64,000 nucleotides of DNA from the NCBI GenBank assembly GCA_032629725.1, contig JAFEVB010000012.1, positions 434,001-498,000 on the forward strand, in the 5' to 3' direction. How positions within the stretch are numbered: position 1 is the stretch's first letter; each line of letters opens with the position of its first letter. The position numbers were made by a program, and so were the translations under genes. The notes under the pieces were generated by a model. That model was not told the origin of the DNA, ran no database searches, and saw nothing but the letters and a program-made list of their open reading frames with translations. Shown here in pieces: positions 1-9,795 of the stretch. Origin of the DNA: Gremmenia infestans. Its lineage: Eukaryota > Ascomycota > Leotiomycetes > Helotiales > Hamatocanthoscyphaceae.

Positions 1-2
1 AT

Positions 3-260
3 AGCGAACCCTGCAAGGCTGTCGTGGATAAGGAATCGGTCGAATGTAAGGCAGATAAAGTGCTACTTCCGCGTATCAAATTTGAAGATGATTTTGATAC
101 TAAAGTTGGCGATAATTTTCCACTGCCCATAGAACTTGAACCGCTTGATGTGTTCACAGAAGGCCTCAAGCTTGATACGCGCCGTTTCGCCGAACCAAGC
201 TTTTTATTGAACCCGTTTGGCTTGAGTTGGAAGCTTGAGATCTATTTGCAGACCCTGTAG
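3..260 (+). other. Acidic open frame at the left edge, unidentified
   Basis: The frame is open from the first bases of the window to a TAG at 258-260. It encodes an acidic, leucine- and phenylalanine-rich stretch with the recurring pattern Leu-Glu-x-Pro-Leu or Leu-Asp-x-Arg. After the stop, similar acidic Leu/Glu/Asp/Phe-rich sequence continues to about 380 in another frame with further stops, so this looks like a decayed or frameshifted low-complexity coding sequence. It runs tail to tail with the zincin gene ending at 412. I do not recognise a family, and it may be a chance frame in repetitive DNA. Confidence 0.2.
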
Positions 261-411
261 TCTCAGAGCTTAGTGAAGATGCTGATAAGGACAAGCTTAA
301 TGGTGATCCACTTTGAGAGCTTGAAGATGACCTGCTATTTGAATTTGAAAAGATTTGACTACTTCTGCTTGATAGCGAGATTCCTGGACTGATTTTAGCT
401 GCGAGCCATGG

Positions 412-1855
412 TTAAAGTATAGAGCGTGGAATGGCGCTAGAACTGGAGATTCTAGAGGTAGTATTTGTATCGCGGGCCTCAAGAGGGTGGGGATGTGCAG
501 CTGTATCTCGCGTCCGGGACCGTTTCGCAGGTTTAAGAATAGCAATATTGCCGCTAGACTTCGGTCTCTGGGCTATTACGTCTATAGTTGTCGGAGAGAT
601 CATTCTTGCCCCAAGACCAAAGAAGGCATAGTTGTCTGCGTTATCAAGGTCTCCTTCGAAGCTTAAATCTATAGATTTCTGCCATCCTATATTAAATGGA
701 GTGTTAGCTCTGTTCGATATTCGGGTTACTTTTAGACAAGACCTTGCAGATATCTTCCTAGGTTAACGTTTGGGGAATATCTAAAAGACCTTGAAACACA
801 ACTTAGCAGAGAATGAAATCTCAATTGTCTTACCATATCCATTATCTACAATTGGGGGTGTTTTGCTAACTGCATGTCCGAGTTCATGAAGTATATGCCT
901 ATCGAGTAACGCGGCCAGATCCATCACTCTCATATTCGTGATTCCTGGTGCTAAAGCATTCGCTACTTTGTTGAATATTGACGTTGATAGAGCAAGCCTA
1001 CCCTCAGGTGCTATGTCATCCCAGATTTGATATTTAGAAGAAGCAACCTTCTGAATGTACCAAGCACACAAATTAAGAGTGGAAACCTTCCCAGTTCGAT
1101 GGGAAGGAAGCATCCAAGCCTCCTATACTCAAGTCAATATTTAAGATGGTATTAATCTTCGTGATGCCGCAACTAACAGGGTTTCCTCTGGTGGAGGGGA
1201 TGGAGAGGCTTCCACACTCTTTCATTCCTTTTGACCTCTGTATATTAACTCTGTAAGTCTTGGTGTTAGCTTTGCTTTTATAAGAAAGGTACTGGTGCTC
1301 GAAAGTAGAAAGTAGAATTTAGTGGTATTTAGAGCATCTCAGAGCTCTCGAGATAGTAAAAGCTCCCTGAATCTGCCTATAAACAGAAATAAAAATTATC
1401 GGAGAATTTACATACTGTAGGAGTGAATCGCAAACACCATCCCAAGGAATTGATAAACATGTGGTATCCCATGAAAAGCGGCTTTGATCGCAAAAGAAGA
1501 GGATTTTATCGGGACTCAAGGTTCGATAGACATTTTTATCACGGATTGCGTCTAAGGTTCTTTCATAACCGAGGTTGAATCCTATGATCTCTGCATATCT
1601 GTCTTTCACAAGCTTCTCCTTAGTTGAATCGTCGGAGGTTGCGTGAAACATGTATGTTTGGAGGTCTCTCTGGGCTTGTAATATATTCTTGTCGGTGCTA
1701 GGTGAAGTCAAAAGATCGGATGCCGCTTGAGCGAAATCTCCGGCACTTTTTGCAGCCTTCTGAATCAATTCTGCATATGGAGTACAAGTGCTATCCAAGA
1801 TATAGGCATGGCCAAGAGCTAAAGAGATTAAGCGAAGGGCGAGACTAAGTCTCAT
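412..1855 (-). CDS. Secreted zincin-like metalloprotease, four exons
   Basis: Proposed exons are 1412-1855, 1178-1237, 834-1122 and 412-686, giving about 355 residues. The first exon starts with a hydrophobic signal peptide (MRLSLALRLISLALGHA) followed by a mature domain with scattered cysteines. The third exon carries HELGH at 874-888, the HExxH zinc-binding motif of zincin metallopeptidases. Joining its GTAAGA donor at 833 to a TATAG acceptor at 687, preceded by a GCTAAC branch site, restores NGYGW and then NADNYAFFGLG. That Asn-Ala-Asp-x-Tyr-Ala-x-Phe segment is typical of the fungal deuterolysin / lysine-specific metalloendopeptidase-like group, where its Asp is the likely third zinc ligand (family knowledge). 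The C-terminal tail is Ser/Thr/Arg-rich. The small second exon and the 174-nt first intron are the weakest parts of the model. Extracellular proteolysis is inferred. Confidence 0.6.
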
Positions 1856-3594
1856 TGTTAACGAATGGAGCGTGCACTTTTGAAAGTTTCCACGGCTATA
1901 GAAAAGAAGGAGGGTGATACAAGAACTGGCAAAGAAGTGAGAAGATCAGAGAGGATATGCGCCTCAGTTTTATCAATCTTTAGCTGGCAGGGCCAAGCCG
2001 TTCGGAAATCCCCAATCCTGATTATATATATCGCCAGGGTATCCTTCAGGATTGGGATGTAGTCCTACGAGCCTCTTCTGTAGATCCATCATCTATGACC
2101 TTGGATTCGTAAAGTCTCCATAGAACATAGCATTCTACACAAGTAAATAGCATTGTAGGTAAAACAAGTCTACTATGTCGGTAGGTTTATTTTAGGAATC
2201 TTCAAATTCCTCTATTGTTCTTATCTACTTTGTCTTAGGCGTATATAGCTAATCGGCCAAGACCAGGGCAAGGGGGCCTTGCTTTGATGCGTTTACCACC
2301 TTTCTTAATCCCCCCTGCTATAGAAACCTTGGCGGAATAGTTACACCGGTGACGAAGTATAAAGAGAACAGGTTGGCTGTAATCTATAAATATATAATAT
2401 AATAAAGGTTACCTTACGATCTATACATTCTAGACAATATTTTAATACTCTGCTTTCTAGGTAAAAAATAATTTCAGGCCATGAACCATAACGATGTTTT
2501 GCGTTTCATTTAGAAAATATACTTGACGCTAAAAGTTAGATGGATCTTGGCGTCTGCTAAGCGCACTAGACTTCCCGAGAAAGTAACTACATGCGCTTCC
2601 TTTTAAGAACTATTTCCGATACGCGGCTTTCCGCATTCTACACCTGTAAAACTTATAGAATGTTTGATTCGTAGTCGGTCATCCTTTTTCGCTATCTTTA
2701 GTCATAAAATAGCAAAAGCCAAACCCTATATAAAGAAAGAAAACCGACTATTACTTGCGTATTATATAAGTCGAATAGCTCTACTATGAATTTACTATAT
2801 AGCATAGATAGATATAATCCTATAGGCCTAACTAGCTCTTTATTCAAGTATAGATCTCTAAAACCATAAAATAAACTAATGTTAGAGTGAGTTTAGGACT
2901 CTTAGAAGCTTTATGGTTATTGAATCTTAGCTCTTTAAATAATATAGAGTATACATTTATAGGGACAATTCATGTATGTATAATATGACTGAGCCTTTCT
3001 AGTCATGTGACTTAGCGCTAGCTTAGTCAGCAACTGGCGATACCCTCATCGTGTTGCAACTACGATCTTAGCTAGTAACAACCCAACCTAATAAACACGT
3101 CGACTGAAACCAGGATGCATTAGAAGTGATCATCTTGTGATACCAACAATTTAGGTGGGGCTATTAGACTTATGAAAAGAAGCGAGTATGCTTTTATAGT
3201 GGATATAAAACCAAAATATATATGGCTGTTCGGAGTCGGAGTACTGTATAAGTCGTCTTATTATCCGGGGGATAAAGACAGATAAAAGAATGAGGCTGAG
3301 GCTTCAATTACCGTAGGTCTCACATTCGAGAAGAGAGTAGGTTACCGTAAGCACTTACATCCTAAAAATAAATTTAATAACGTAAATTTGATAGGATGGA
3401 TAGGATAAGAACAAAGATCTTGGTACGGGCCATCCTACGCTAATCGGCATAGCTAACCTAGCCTCGACGTTTTAGAATCAAGGCTGGTAGGAGCAGGCTC
3501 AACGGTGGGTGCAGGGATAAGTTACGTACGGGCCGGCACCACCAATGTCATGAAGTTATCAATTATTGATATTTAATTATATAATAAATCAACG
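1856..3594. other. TA-rich stretch without a recognisable gene
   Basis: Apart from a meaningless 65-codon frame at 1865-2062 there is no open frame of 60 codons or more. From about 2390 to 3000 the sequence is dense in TpA steps (TATA, ATAG, TAGA), as expected of repeats mutated by RIP (C to T, mainly at CpA). No tRNA, long repeat or coding remnant can be identified by eye. It abuts the Tc1/mariner relic and probably belongs to the same repeat-derived block. Confidence 0.5.
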
Positions 3595-4580
3595 CTACCT
3601 CTTATTACCTCGAATAGGGCCTCCTTTTGATCGTACAAGTTCGGCGCATCTTCTAGGCATATCGGCAATCCGGTGGTGTATCTTGTAATTCGGTCCCATT
3701 CCTCCTGTAAACCCTCTTTCATTGCCTGTTCCTATTCTCAGATTCTACGCGGAGATCGTTGCTTGATAATGGTCCAAATACCTTCAATAGGGTCTAAATT
3801 AAGGCTCTGTGCAGGGCGTATAAGGGTTTGAACGTTATGGACGTCTTTGTACTTATGCGCTAGATCAGCTTTCCGCATACCGTAAGAAGCGTCACCGTTC
3901 TCTTGAAGAAGCTATGGTTTATCGTCGATTTCACGCATGGTCTTAAATTGTATCGGCGTAGAGAGATAAGAAGTTCTCAACGTAGTACTTCTGAGTCATT
4001 GTATTGCCTTGAACCTTTACCTCACGCATGTGAGGCTTACTAGCCTCCCATTCAGCGACTTCACGGTAGTATTCTTCTTTATTTTCAGTTGTTGGACGGG
4101 GACGAGGCTTAGGAGGTATTAGAAGATGCCAAATATGGTCTTCCTCGTCGTTGTAGAACTTCGACCTGCACACCCCCCAATTCCCAAACCAGCTAATCTA
4201 ACCAGCTAATCTAACCAGCAATATGAAGAGAAGGTCTTTCTTCGATATTCTCTGGCAGATCTCTTGTTCCTTGCTCTCGAAGTACTCTGCCCTGAGCCTG
4301 CCACATCGGATCAACGTGTGCTTCGTCTGTATAGACAATGTGATCGAAATAATCAAATGGGGGTTTATAAAGGTGGTCATCTCCGTATTGGGCTCTTTCG
4401 ATACGGTTCTTCGAGATTTCCTTCTTAATAAAGGCGCAAAGGTACCGTCCGTCTTCCCTTAGGACTCTCTAGCTTCGGCTAAAGGGACACAATGCTGCAA
4501 CACGATTCCATTTCCCTGCGGCTAAGGCCACCTTGATCTCAATCACAGAAGCACCGCCAAACATGACACGACAAGCCTAT
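3595..4580 (-). pseudogene. Decayed Tc1/mariner-family transposase
   Basis: On the minus strand the three frames together spell a fungal Tc1/mariner (DDE/D) transposase. From 4580 down, one frame reads through a stop near 4465 into YTDEAHVDPMWQ around 4320-4350, which holds the first catalytic Asp. An acidic stretch with Tyr-Tyr-Val-Glu-Asn follows. Then comes NGDASYGMRKADLAHKYKD near 3850-3905, the region of the second catalytic residue, and SLNLDPIEGIWTIIKQR near 3762-3812, the third acidic site with its Asn/Asp-Pro-Ile-Glu context. The final MPRRCAELVRSKGGPIRGN segment ends with TAG at 3595-3597. There are in-frame stops, at least two frame changes and a short tandem duplication at 4189-4217, so it cannot encode an active enzyme. 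Terminal inverted repeats were not found. Confidence 0.8.
4189..4217. repeat. Short tandem duplication inside the transposase relic
   Basis: The unit CCAGCTAATCTAA occurs in two back-to-back copies followed by a partial third. It interrupts the transposase frame just after the His-Ile-Ala-Gly segment and is one of the lesions of this pseudogene. Confidence 0.7.
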
Positions 4581-7500
4581 TACCTCCTCTAAAAACACTT
4601 CATTACAGAATACAAAAGCGCGCATGTAGCGGAGAGAGGTTAGATGGGAGAACGCGAGTTCTTCAAATGCCTCCGCAAGCCCAGTCTCTTCTTCACAAGC
4701 CAGACAAGCTGGTTTTGCAATGAAAAGAATATATATAGCACGCATGAAGCGGCTTCACTTGTGAAGTGACAGCAAGCCATCTAAAGCAGGAGGACCTATA
4801 ATCGTGTCAGCTGTTTCCCCAGTACTTGGCGCATTGCGGCTTTGCTGTCGATACATTGCCTCTCCCTTTTTAGTGATGTGCGCTCAAGTTTTCGTCGTTA
4901 AGGTATGTTTGTGAATCTCCTATAATTCCTTTCCTTAACCATTATGATATGAAAAAGCCATCCTCTCATTCTCCTGTTGCTATTGGATTCTCTTTTCAAT
5001 TTTTTTAAAAAATGTCCCCGTGATGTGGAGGTTAGTTTCGCCGATGATTTGGGTAAATATCCTCCGGCTGCTTCAATTTATTTTTGATCATCGTGCTGAT
5101 ATGTTTCCGCCCATATCGTTTCATTAAGCTCTTGGGCTTTGCTTTTTTGTGCCGAGTCTTGAAGAAGAAAGGGTAAACATGATTGAGCTGGTGGGTTGTA
5201 ATGAAGACCATAGTGTATTGGTGTTGAAGGCGATATGGTAATACTGACGGCGGACATCTTTATTGCTGGTATCTGCTTGTAGATATAAGTGTCGCGACAC
5301 ATGTAAATGGAATAATCATTCGGTTTTGTTTTTGCTGTTGTCTGCTTGATGATTTCATGGTAATAATTGAGTTGAAGCTGTTGAATCAAAGTTTGCCCTT
5401 GATATCGCAGAGTATTGCTACTGCATCGTAAATGTACATTTACTTTTTGTAGAGACGACTCATAATAGTATGTGCTGGGTGTTCGACGTCGCTATCCTCG
5501 AGGCGGCCGTAGGGTTTTGATAATGGCATTCGCGATGTGCTCATGCATATGGTTTTAACGGAGAAGTTGCTAGTATCTCTAGGAAATTCTATTCAGGTAC
5601 TCTTTAGTCGCAGCAGCTGGTCTTTGATGAAAGATGGTATAACTAGACGCTGTGTGTTTCCAGTTGAAGGTTTCTTGAGAGAGATGATATTTAGTGTAAT
5701 CGAGTGAATGATTCCAAAGAGGGGTGCCGGCGGCCTAATAATCCGCGAAGGTATCTTATAAGTCCAAGCATGAATCCCAAAAGCTGCAATGATTCGAAAT
5801 TCCAAAACAAGTAAACGTCAATAAAAAGTTAAAACGGCAAGACGAGAAGGCATAAAAAAGTATGTAAGAAATACAAAATAGCCATGGAAGAAGTGGGAAG
5901 AGCTTTTATCATATAGTTCTGTGTGTTCAGTTCAGATGCTAGTTTTTAGACTTGCGAGTCACGTCTTTTTCCCATCAGTATGATGCGATGTGAAAATATG
6001 TGCTTGGGCCCTAAGATAGTGGTTTCTACGGTATGGAAAACGAGACCTAGTACTTTTAGGGGTGGGCTTCTTTGTGATTTGGGTAATTGGGTGTAATAAG
6101 AAATAGTCATACCAGACTAAAAGTCGGAACCGTGGTTTCAAAGTGGTGTAATCCAGTGACAGATTTTGAAGTCTTTTTGACATTGAGATGTGGTTCGCTA
6201 CGGAATAGGGGGTGGCAAATGGATTCGGCTCCGCTTCGGATCCGGGGAAGAGACTCAATGGTAAGAAATAAAAAAGAATTGGAATTTCACATTTCCCTTC
6301 TTAAAAAGAAACTGTTTTTTAGGTAAGATCTTACCAGATTTGCGTACTCGAAACTGATGGATTACAAGGCTGAGGTCTTTAGTAGAGATTACCGGATATC
6401 TATTTCCTTTTATGTTTACTTGGGTGCGCTCGTGCACTTGCAACGTTTCTTCGTCTTTGATATCTGACTTGCTAAAAATAGATGTCTATTACTTGCATAT
6501 GCTGATTCCCAAGCTATTGTAAGCCTACGAATTCATGACTTGATCCGTAAGAATTACCGATCCGGTTCAGACCGACCATATTCGGCAGGAGAGGGTTTGC
6601 GGCGAGTACTACCCGAAATGAAAACGGGCGATCATCAATCCATCAAACAGAAGCCTACTGTACCAATATGCCGTATCGAGGGCAAGGTTACACTCCGTTT
6701 CTTCCTGCGTGAGCTTACTCAGTCCCAAACTGCCGAAGATCTTCAAGGCACGAAATGCCATCTGATGCAAGTCAATTTCCTTATAACTTACTGGTAAGCG
6801 CGAGATACTGAAGCCTATATCCCTGGCCCTTTTTCCCTACTGGTCGCCCTATGACTGGGAAACACCCAGATTCTTCGAAACAAAATCTACCACCACAAAC
6901 TTGCATGTAGAGCTTTTACGAGCCGGCGGATTCGAAAGCCAGCAAGGGTTAGCAAGTGCCAGCCACCGTATCATTATCATATCATCATCGTACTCCTATG
7001 CGGCGAAGGCAAACAGCACCCAAGAAGCTTGAACAAGCCTCAAAAAACGCACATCTCTCAACATTGGCTCCAAGCGCCTCCTTGCTCCCTTTTGCTATCT
7101 TTTTAGATACTTTGCTTCTAGTTGAGCCTTGGAGCGAAATATTAGCTATAGCCTTTCTTCACATGGAATATATCAGATTTTGTTATATGTTTACAGCTGC
7201 AGCAATTTTGACACAATGTCATTTCTTTCGAGCCGAGGAACTCCGTGCCGCGTAAAGGCGTATGGAGGATTCCTCATTTCCTTTCTTCTCTGCACTTTCT
7301 TCAGTATATTTTACAATTTTGCTCGTATGGATTTCAAAGAGGAGGTGAATGTCCAGGTGGTTTGGCTTTATGTCACACAGTGAAGCGAGGGGTTGCCTGC
7401 GTATATTTCTGTATGTCGAATAAGCAACCCGCGCTTATAAAATACTATCAAGTGCTGGCTGGCAAGGCACATTTCAGCAGGATTCTCTGACTGTGTTATC

Positions 7501-7705
7501 TTGTCAAAAGAATCCAGCGTACCTTCAACATTTGAAAGGAGTAGGGATACGAGGTGTAGGTAGGTGCCTAGCAATAATGTATCCTCCCTTGTCTTGATCC
7601 TATCTGATCTGCAGGAATACGGTGAAGGTGGTAGCGGAGTAGTAGATACTCAATGCAGCTCGTAAAGAGCTGAACGCTAGTACAACCAGTACTTGAAGCA
7701 AAAAA
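4581..7705. other. AT-rich intergenic stretch
   Basis: About 3.1 kb without a gene I can support. The open frames here (for example 5078-5389 and 5959-6258 on the minus strand, 6540-6797 and 6956-7255 on the plus strand) have no motif, no consistent splice sites and poor coding composition. Near 4752-4765 there is a small palindrome (CTTCACTTGTGAAG). The sequence CGCATG-n-AGCGG occurs at 4621 and again at 4741, flanking the transposase upstream side, perhaps remnants of the transposon border. Confidence 0.4.
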
Positions 7706-7714
7706 TATATAAAG
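7706..7714 (+). promoter_or_regulatory. TATA box of the thaumatin-like gene
   Basis: TATATAAAG lies 111 nt upstream of the ATG at 7825, a usual distance for fungal TATA-containing, often inducible, genes. Purely positional and sequence-based evidence. Confidence 0.5.
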
Positions 7715-7824
7715 GAAGCCTGTTTCTTTAGAAAGTTATTTATCTTGCTGCTAAGAAAGAACTCTCATTCATTTTCACATCAGTTTACACTCTTTGAAAC
7801 GTCTTTTTCTTATCAGTAAGAATT

Positions 7825-8892
7825 ATGTATACCACATCCATTCTTTCCATTGCGGCTCTTGCCGCCACAGTGTTAGCCTCACCTGCTCCTCTGCCTTCTG
7901 TAACAGGAACTGAGGACGTCATTACCGCAACTCCTCTCGGTGGTGCCCTGGCTCCAACGAAAGCCGCCGTAGCTGACGTGGAGGCACTTGCCGCTCCACC
8001 GAAGTTTATGACCATTTCTGTCATCAATAAGTAAGTTGAGACATCTCCCATTCCCATACATACCCCAAGATACTTCGCATAAAAGCTTTTATTATAAAGA
8101 GATATATCTGACCTCAATACTCAGAAACGGTGCCGCAATTACAACCGCCCATGCAAGTAACGGAGGTGCCCCCTCCCCAGTAAGCGGAAACCTGGCTGCC
8201 GGCACCCTAGCCAACGGTGCCACAGGTGCCTTTGCTGTACCAACAGGCTGGGCTGGAAACGTAGCTATCGGCGTTGGAGGCTCGGCAATTACTGGCGACG
8301 ATTCCCTCATTGAAGCAAGTTTCAATACACAGGGAAACGCCGTCGCAGTTCCTGATATCGATGTTAGCTATGTGTAAGCTTTGCTCACTATCTTCGAATT
8401 TGAGGACCTTCTTATTTACTATGTGTTACAGCAACGGCTTCTCGGTTCCTATTACTTGTGCTTGTGTAGCTACCAACACTGTTATCACTGGATGTAACAA
8501 GGATCTATTCTCCCTTAATACTTGCCCCGTATGTAGAAAGCTATGATTTTGTTTCGATGGCACTGACAAGAAGCAGAACAATGATGGACAGAAAGCTTGT
8601 GCTAATCCTCTTCGTTCCAATGACGGGTTCAACCTTACGTAAGTCAACTTCATACCCTTCTAAGTGTGCACTCTGCCATCAAAACCAGTCTCGTCTCAGT
8701 TCTTAGTTCATATATGAAGCATTACTGACTTCGGATGCTTACTATAGTCCTACCAAATTCTTCGCACCTTGCAAAGCGGCTGCATATACGTACCCCCATG
8801 ATGATCTGGCCAACGCCAATGCAGTATGCCAGAGCGGCGTCTTTAGGTGCTGCGTTGGAACTAGCTGCGCTGCTAACCCCAAGCAACCATAA
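7825..8892 (+). CDS. Secreted thaumatin-like protein, five exons
   Basis: Exons are 7825-8030, 8125-8373, 8432-8528, 8577-8638 and 8748-8892, giving 252 residues. All four introns begin GTAAGT, GTAAGC or GTATGT and end CAG or TAG, and the reading frame is kept across every junction. The product opens with a signal peptide (MYTTSILSIAALAATVLASP) and an Ala/Pro-rich linker. Then comes a thaumatin-type domain: Ile-Ser-Val-Ile-Asn at the start, a Gly-rich middle with Gly-Trp-Ala-Gly-Asn, DIDVSYVNGFSVPI, and a distal KAAAYTYPHDD resembling the conserved Tyr-x-Tyr-x-x-Asp-Asp segment. About ten cysteines in the C-terminal half suggest disulphides. Thaumatin-like proteins bind or cleave beta-glucans in some cases; activity here is unknown. 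The C-terminal Cys-Cys-Val-Gly tail is less typical, so divergence is possible. Confidence 0.75.
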
Positions 8893-9148
8893 GGAAAAAA
8901 GGAACCCAGGCTTCTCCTAAGTTGACTCAAGTCTGGACTTGAATTGCTTTCAGATACCTTATTTTGGTCATTTACTCAAATTTATACTGCCAATTGTACG
9001 CTTTCATAGAGGTTTTCTGTTTATGTTTAGGTTTGCTGGGTACATTTTCTTAGGGTTCTGAATATGGAACCGATTTCGTAAAAAAAAGAAAAAAAGACTG
9101 TTAGGTTTTGGGGTTTCGGAAAATAGACAAATCTAGGAGAAATTGAAC
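8893..9148. other. Intergenic, 3' flank of the thaumatin-like gene
   Basis: AT-rich, with an A-run near 9080-9096. Nothing coding is seen. Confidence 0.4.
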
Positions 9149-9276
9149 TTATCCTTCTGGTATAAAAGCATACATCATCTTCTCTTCAAAACCTTCATGG
9201 GCACCGTAAGGTTTGAAGGCCCTGTATTGCCGCTCACCATGTCTAACTTGCTCCTGATCACGTTGGAAGATGGGTA
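9149..9276 (-). CDS. Probable terminal exon of a small unidentified gene
   Basis: On the minus strand a CTACAG acceptor is followed by two bases and 41 clean codons ending in TAA at 9149-9151. The peptide has good coding composition: it begins PIFQRDQEQVRHGERQYRAF and ends YAFIPEG, with many charged and aromatic residues and no low-complexity. I could not place the 5' exon with certainty. A hydrophobic segment at about 9290-9355 (ITCFSIVIIFLVLLQLAV) sits directly upstream and could be part of the same small, possibly membrane, protein. Alternatively this is a gene remnant. No family recognised. Confidence 0.35.
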
Positions 9277-9795
9277 CTGTAGCAATAGCTTACCTGCGAA
9301 CGGCTAATTGCAAAAGGACGAGAAAAATGATAACGATACTAAAGCACGTAATAAAGGTAAACCCATCCGAAAGCGGTGCAGTTGACCGCCGCGTTTCAGC
9401 CCCCAGTTTTATCAACAGAGATCAAAAAGTGGCACTGGCCAAACTAAGGTTGAGAACGAAATTTGACAGAATAAATGTAACATGTAGTCAGTCACTCTAA
9501 GGTACATTTTCAAGTTGTGGAGAGAATCGAAGAATCAAATTCAGTCCCAAAATTATTCGTTTCCTTGCATGCCTCGAAAGGTAAATGGGGCCTAAAGTAT
9601 CTTCTATCGAGCGGAGTAATGTACAAAAGCTATAACATGGACAGCTCATCCCATTGTTACCCAACCCAGACCATATATCATTTCAAGCGCCGAAGAACAA
9701 ATTGAACATAAGAGAAGCGATGTTGTTCCTATAATGCATCCATGACCATCCAATGCTCTTCCCCCACTTTCACTTTACTTGACTTAATTTTCCAC
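9277..9795. other. Intergenic region with possible 5' exon of the small minus-strand gene
   Basis: Holds the hydrophobic frame mentioned for the 9149-9276 exon and otherwise AT-rich sequence running into the 3' end of the mitochondrial ABC transporter. No other feature seen. Confidence 0.3.
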
